Origin: JANMEX01 sp041751995
GTDB lineage: Bacteria; Pseudomonadota; Alphaproteobacteria; Rhizobiales; Rhizobiaceae
DNA length: 64,000 bases
Direction of reading: 5' to 3'
NCBI GenBank assembly: GCA_041751995.1
Contig: JBGSHY010000039.1
Location: forward strand, 1 to 64,000
Part shown: positions 62,580 through 64,000 of the stretch, one piece after another
Layout: each line of letters begins with the position of its first letter
Numbering within the stretch: the stretch's first letter is position 1
The notes under the pieces: generated by a model
Databases searched by the model: none
The model's input: only the letters and a program-made list of their open reading frames with translations
What the model was told of the DNA's origin: nothing
Position numbers and translations under genes: made by a program

Positions 62580-64000
62580 ATGAACGAGATTGATCCGTCC
62601 CTTCGCTTCAACGCTGACGCGGTGCGCAGCCACGACGGCGGCGTTCTCGACGGCAAGCGCAAGGCGGAACTCAACGCTATCGCCGAGCAGGTCGCCTTCC
62701 AGTATCGCGCCGATTCCATGTCGCCGATCATCGTGACCGGCACACTGCGGCTGGTGGAATTTGCCCTGCTGGTTCTGGCCGGCCTTGTGATCTATCTGTT
62801 CTATGTCGGCGTCAACCGCACGCTCTTGTGGCAATATCCGGCAGTGATCCTTGGCGGCTCGGCGCTGATGGTCATCATCCTTGAATTGGGCGACGCCTAC
62901 CAGCTTGCTGCCTTGCGCAAGCCGTGGAGCCAGTTCGGACGCATCCTGTTTTCATGGTCCGGCGTGTTCGCGGTCCTGGCCCTTGCCGGCTTCTTTCTCA
63001 AGGTGTCGGCCGAGTTCTCGCGTGTCTGGCTCGCCACCTGGTTCGGCACGGGCTTTGTCACATTGTTCATTCTCCGGCTGGTTCTTGCGCGGCTGATCCG
63101 GCTTTGGGCCCGCAATGGCAAGATGGAGCGCCGCGCGCTGATCGTCGGCGGCGGCAAGGCAGCGGAAAGCCTGATCCGCTCGATCGAGGTCCAGCCCGAC
63201 AATGACATCCGCATCTGCGGTATATTCGACGACCGCGACGATGTCCGCTCGCCCCCGGTAGTCGCCGGTTATCCGAAACTCGGCACCATCGGCGAGTTGA
63301 TTGAATTCTCCCGCATCGCACACATTGACATGCTGATCGTCGCGTTGCCGTTGACGGCCGAAGCACGCGTGCTCACGCTACTCAAGCAACTTTGGGTGCT
63401 GCCGCTCGACATCCGCCTGTCTGCCCACGCCAACAAGCTGCAGTTCCGGCCGCGCGCCTATTCTCATATCGGCTCCGTGCCGATGCTCGACATATTCGAC
63501 AAGCCGATCACCGACTGGGATTCCGTCGCCAAGCGGACGTTCGACATTGTCTTCAGCGTGCTCGGCATCATCGCCCTGTCACCGATCATGCTTGCGGCGG
63601 CCATCGCCATCAAACTCGACAGCCCCGGCCCGGTGCTGTTCCGGCAAAAGCGTCACGGCTTCAACAATGAGGAAATCAACGTCCTCAAGTTCCGCTCGAT
63701 GTATACGCACATGAGCGACCAATCCGCGAAACTGGCGGTCACCAAGGGCGACCCGCGTGTCACCAAGGTCGGGCGTTTCATCCGCAAGACCTCGATTGAT
63801 GAATTGCCGCAGTTTTTCAACGCCTTGCGCGGCGACCTTTCACTGGTCGGCCCGCGCCCCCATGCCGTCTCGGCGCAGTCGCGCGACCGGATGTTCGCGG
63901 AAGTTGTCGAAGGCTATTTTGCCCGTCACAAGGTGAAACCGGGCGTCACCGGCTGGGCGCAGATCAGCGGCTGGCGCGGCGAGATCGACAGTGACGAAAA
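62580..64000 (+). CDS. Polyprenyl-phosphate glycosyl-1-phosphate transferase (ExoY/WcaJ type), 3' end outside window
   Basis: Membrane enzyme that starts exopolysaccharide repeat-unit assembly by moving a sugar-1-phosphate onto undecaprenyl phosphate. 473 residues are visible: four N-terminal helices (about 52-180), a Rossmann-like CoA_binding_3 domain (ALIVGGGKAAESLIRSI), one membrane hairpin (TFDIVFSVLGIIALSPIM), and the catalytic domain with DSPGPVLFRQKRHG, LKFRSM, DELPQFFNALRGDLSLVGPR and PGVTGWAQISGWRGE. Only the last few dozen residues are missing. The start at 62580 has a weak ribosome site. Same strand as the Wza and GT4 genes. Confidence 0.9.
   Translation, partial: MNEIDPSLRFNADAVRSHDGGVLDGKRKAELNAIAEQVAFQYRADSMSPIIVTGTLRLVEFALLVLAGLVIYLFYVGVNRTLLWQYPAVILGGSALMVIILELGDAYQLAALRKPWSQFGRILFSWSGVFAVLALAGFFLKVSAEFSRVWLATWFGTGFVTLFILRLVLARLIRLWARNGKMERRALIVGGGKAAESLIRSIEVQPDNDIRICGIFDDRDDVRSPPVVAGYPKLGTIGELIEFSRIAHIDMLIVALPLTAEARVLTLLKQLWVLPLDIRLSAHANKLQFRPRAYSHIGSVPMLDIFDKPITDWDSVAKRTFDIVFSVLGIIALSPIMLAAAIAIKLDSPGPVLFRQKRHGFNNEEINVLKFRSMYTHMSDQSAKLAVTKGDPRVTKVGRFIRKTSIDELPQFFNALRGDLSLVGPRPHAVSAQSRDRMFAEVVEGYFARHKVKPGVTGWAQISGWRGEIDSDE

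Overview
The window looks like chromosomal DNA of an alphaproteobacterium of the order Hyphomicrobiales (rhizobia and relatives, Phyllobacteriaceae-like). This rests on gene order and content: a 14-gene nuo operon with an extended NuoE and a helix-hairpin-helix companion gene, a short 441-aa ProS, RNase J, a trehalose-type thu locus, clpP-clpX-lon, rplM-rpsI near argC and ctaA, DUF1467 and DUF2842 genes, and rhizobial-type intergenic palindromes. No species is claimed. Most of the window is housekeeping DNA. I see no insertion sequence, prophage, CRISPR array or rRNA.

Layout. 1-6.8 kb (minus): lipoprotein export (lolD partial, lolC-type permease), proS, a DUF1467 membrane protein, two inverted palindromic repeats, methylmalonyl-CoA epimerase, RNase J, birA. 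6.8-22.8 kb (minus): complex I operon nuoA-B-C-D-[small membrane protein]-E-F-[HhH protein]-G-H-I-J-K-L-M-N. 23.1-24.0 kb: tRNA-Asp, a DinB-fold protein, tRNA-Val. 24.2-31.9 kb: thu locus, with thuE-F-G-K (ABC importer) divergent from the LacI-type regulator thuR and followed by convergent thuA-thuB. LacI-type operators lie before thuE and thuA. 32.1-37.6 kb: a DUF922 lipoprotein with HExxH, then lon, clpX and clpP, with RpoH-like promoters before lon and clpP. 38-42.2 kb: a secreted Calx-beta/DUF11 repeat protein that stops inside its last domain, followed in the same frame by a cytochrome P450.

42.4-46.9 kb: small metabolic and hypothetical genes around metY. 47.1-48.1 kb: rplM-rpsI with a strong terminator. 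48.4-50.3 kb: an amylosucrase (GH13_4) with a LacI-type operator just before its chosen start. 50.3-56.1 kb: acyltransferase, agmatinase, cupin, RibD-like reductase, argC, ctaA (heme A synthase), DUF2842. 56.1-64.0 kb: start of an envelope or exopolysaccharide locus (polysaccharide deacetylase, CelD-like acetyltransferase, Wzz/ExoP-like protein with a degenerate kinase domain, Wza-like lipoprotein, GT4 glycosyltransferase, ExoY/WcaJ-type initiating transferase cut by the window end).

How they fit together: the thu locus and the amylosucrase share near-identical operator cores, which suggests one disaccharide regulon under ThuR. The Lon/Clp cluster appears to be heat-shock controlled. The best candidates for something undescribed are the two extra nuo-operon genes, the truncated disulfide-patterned Calx-beta protein next to the P450, the pseudo-kinase Wzz protein, and the ThuR-amylosucrase link.
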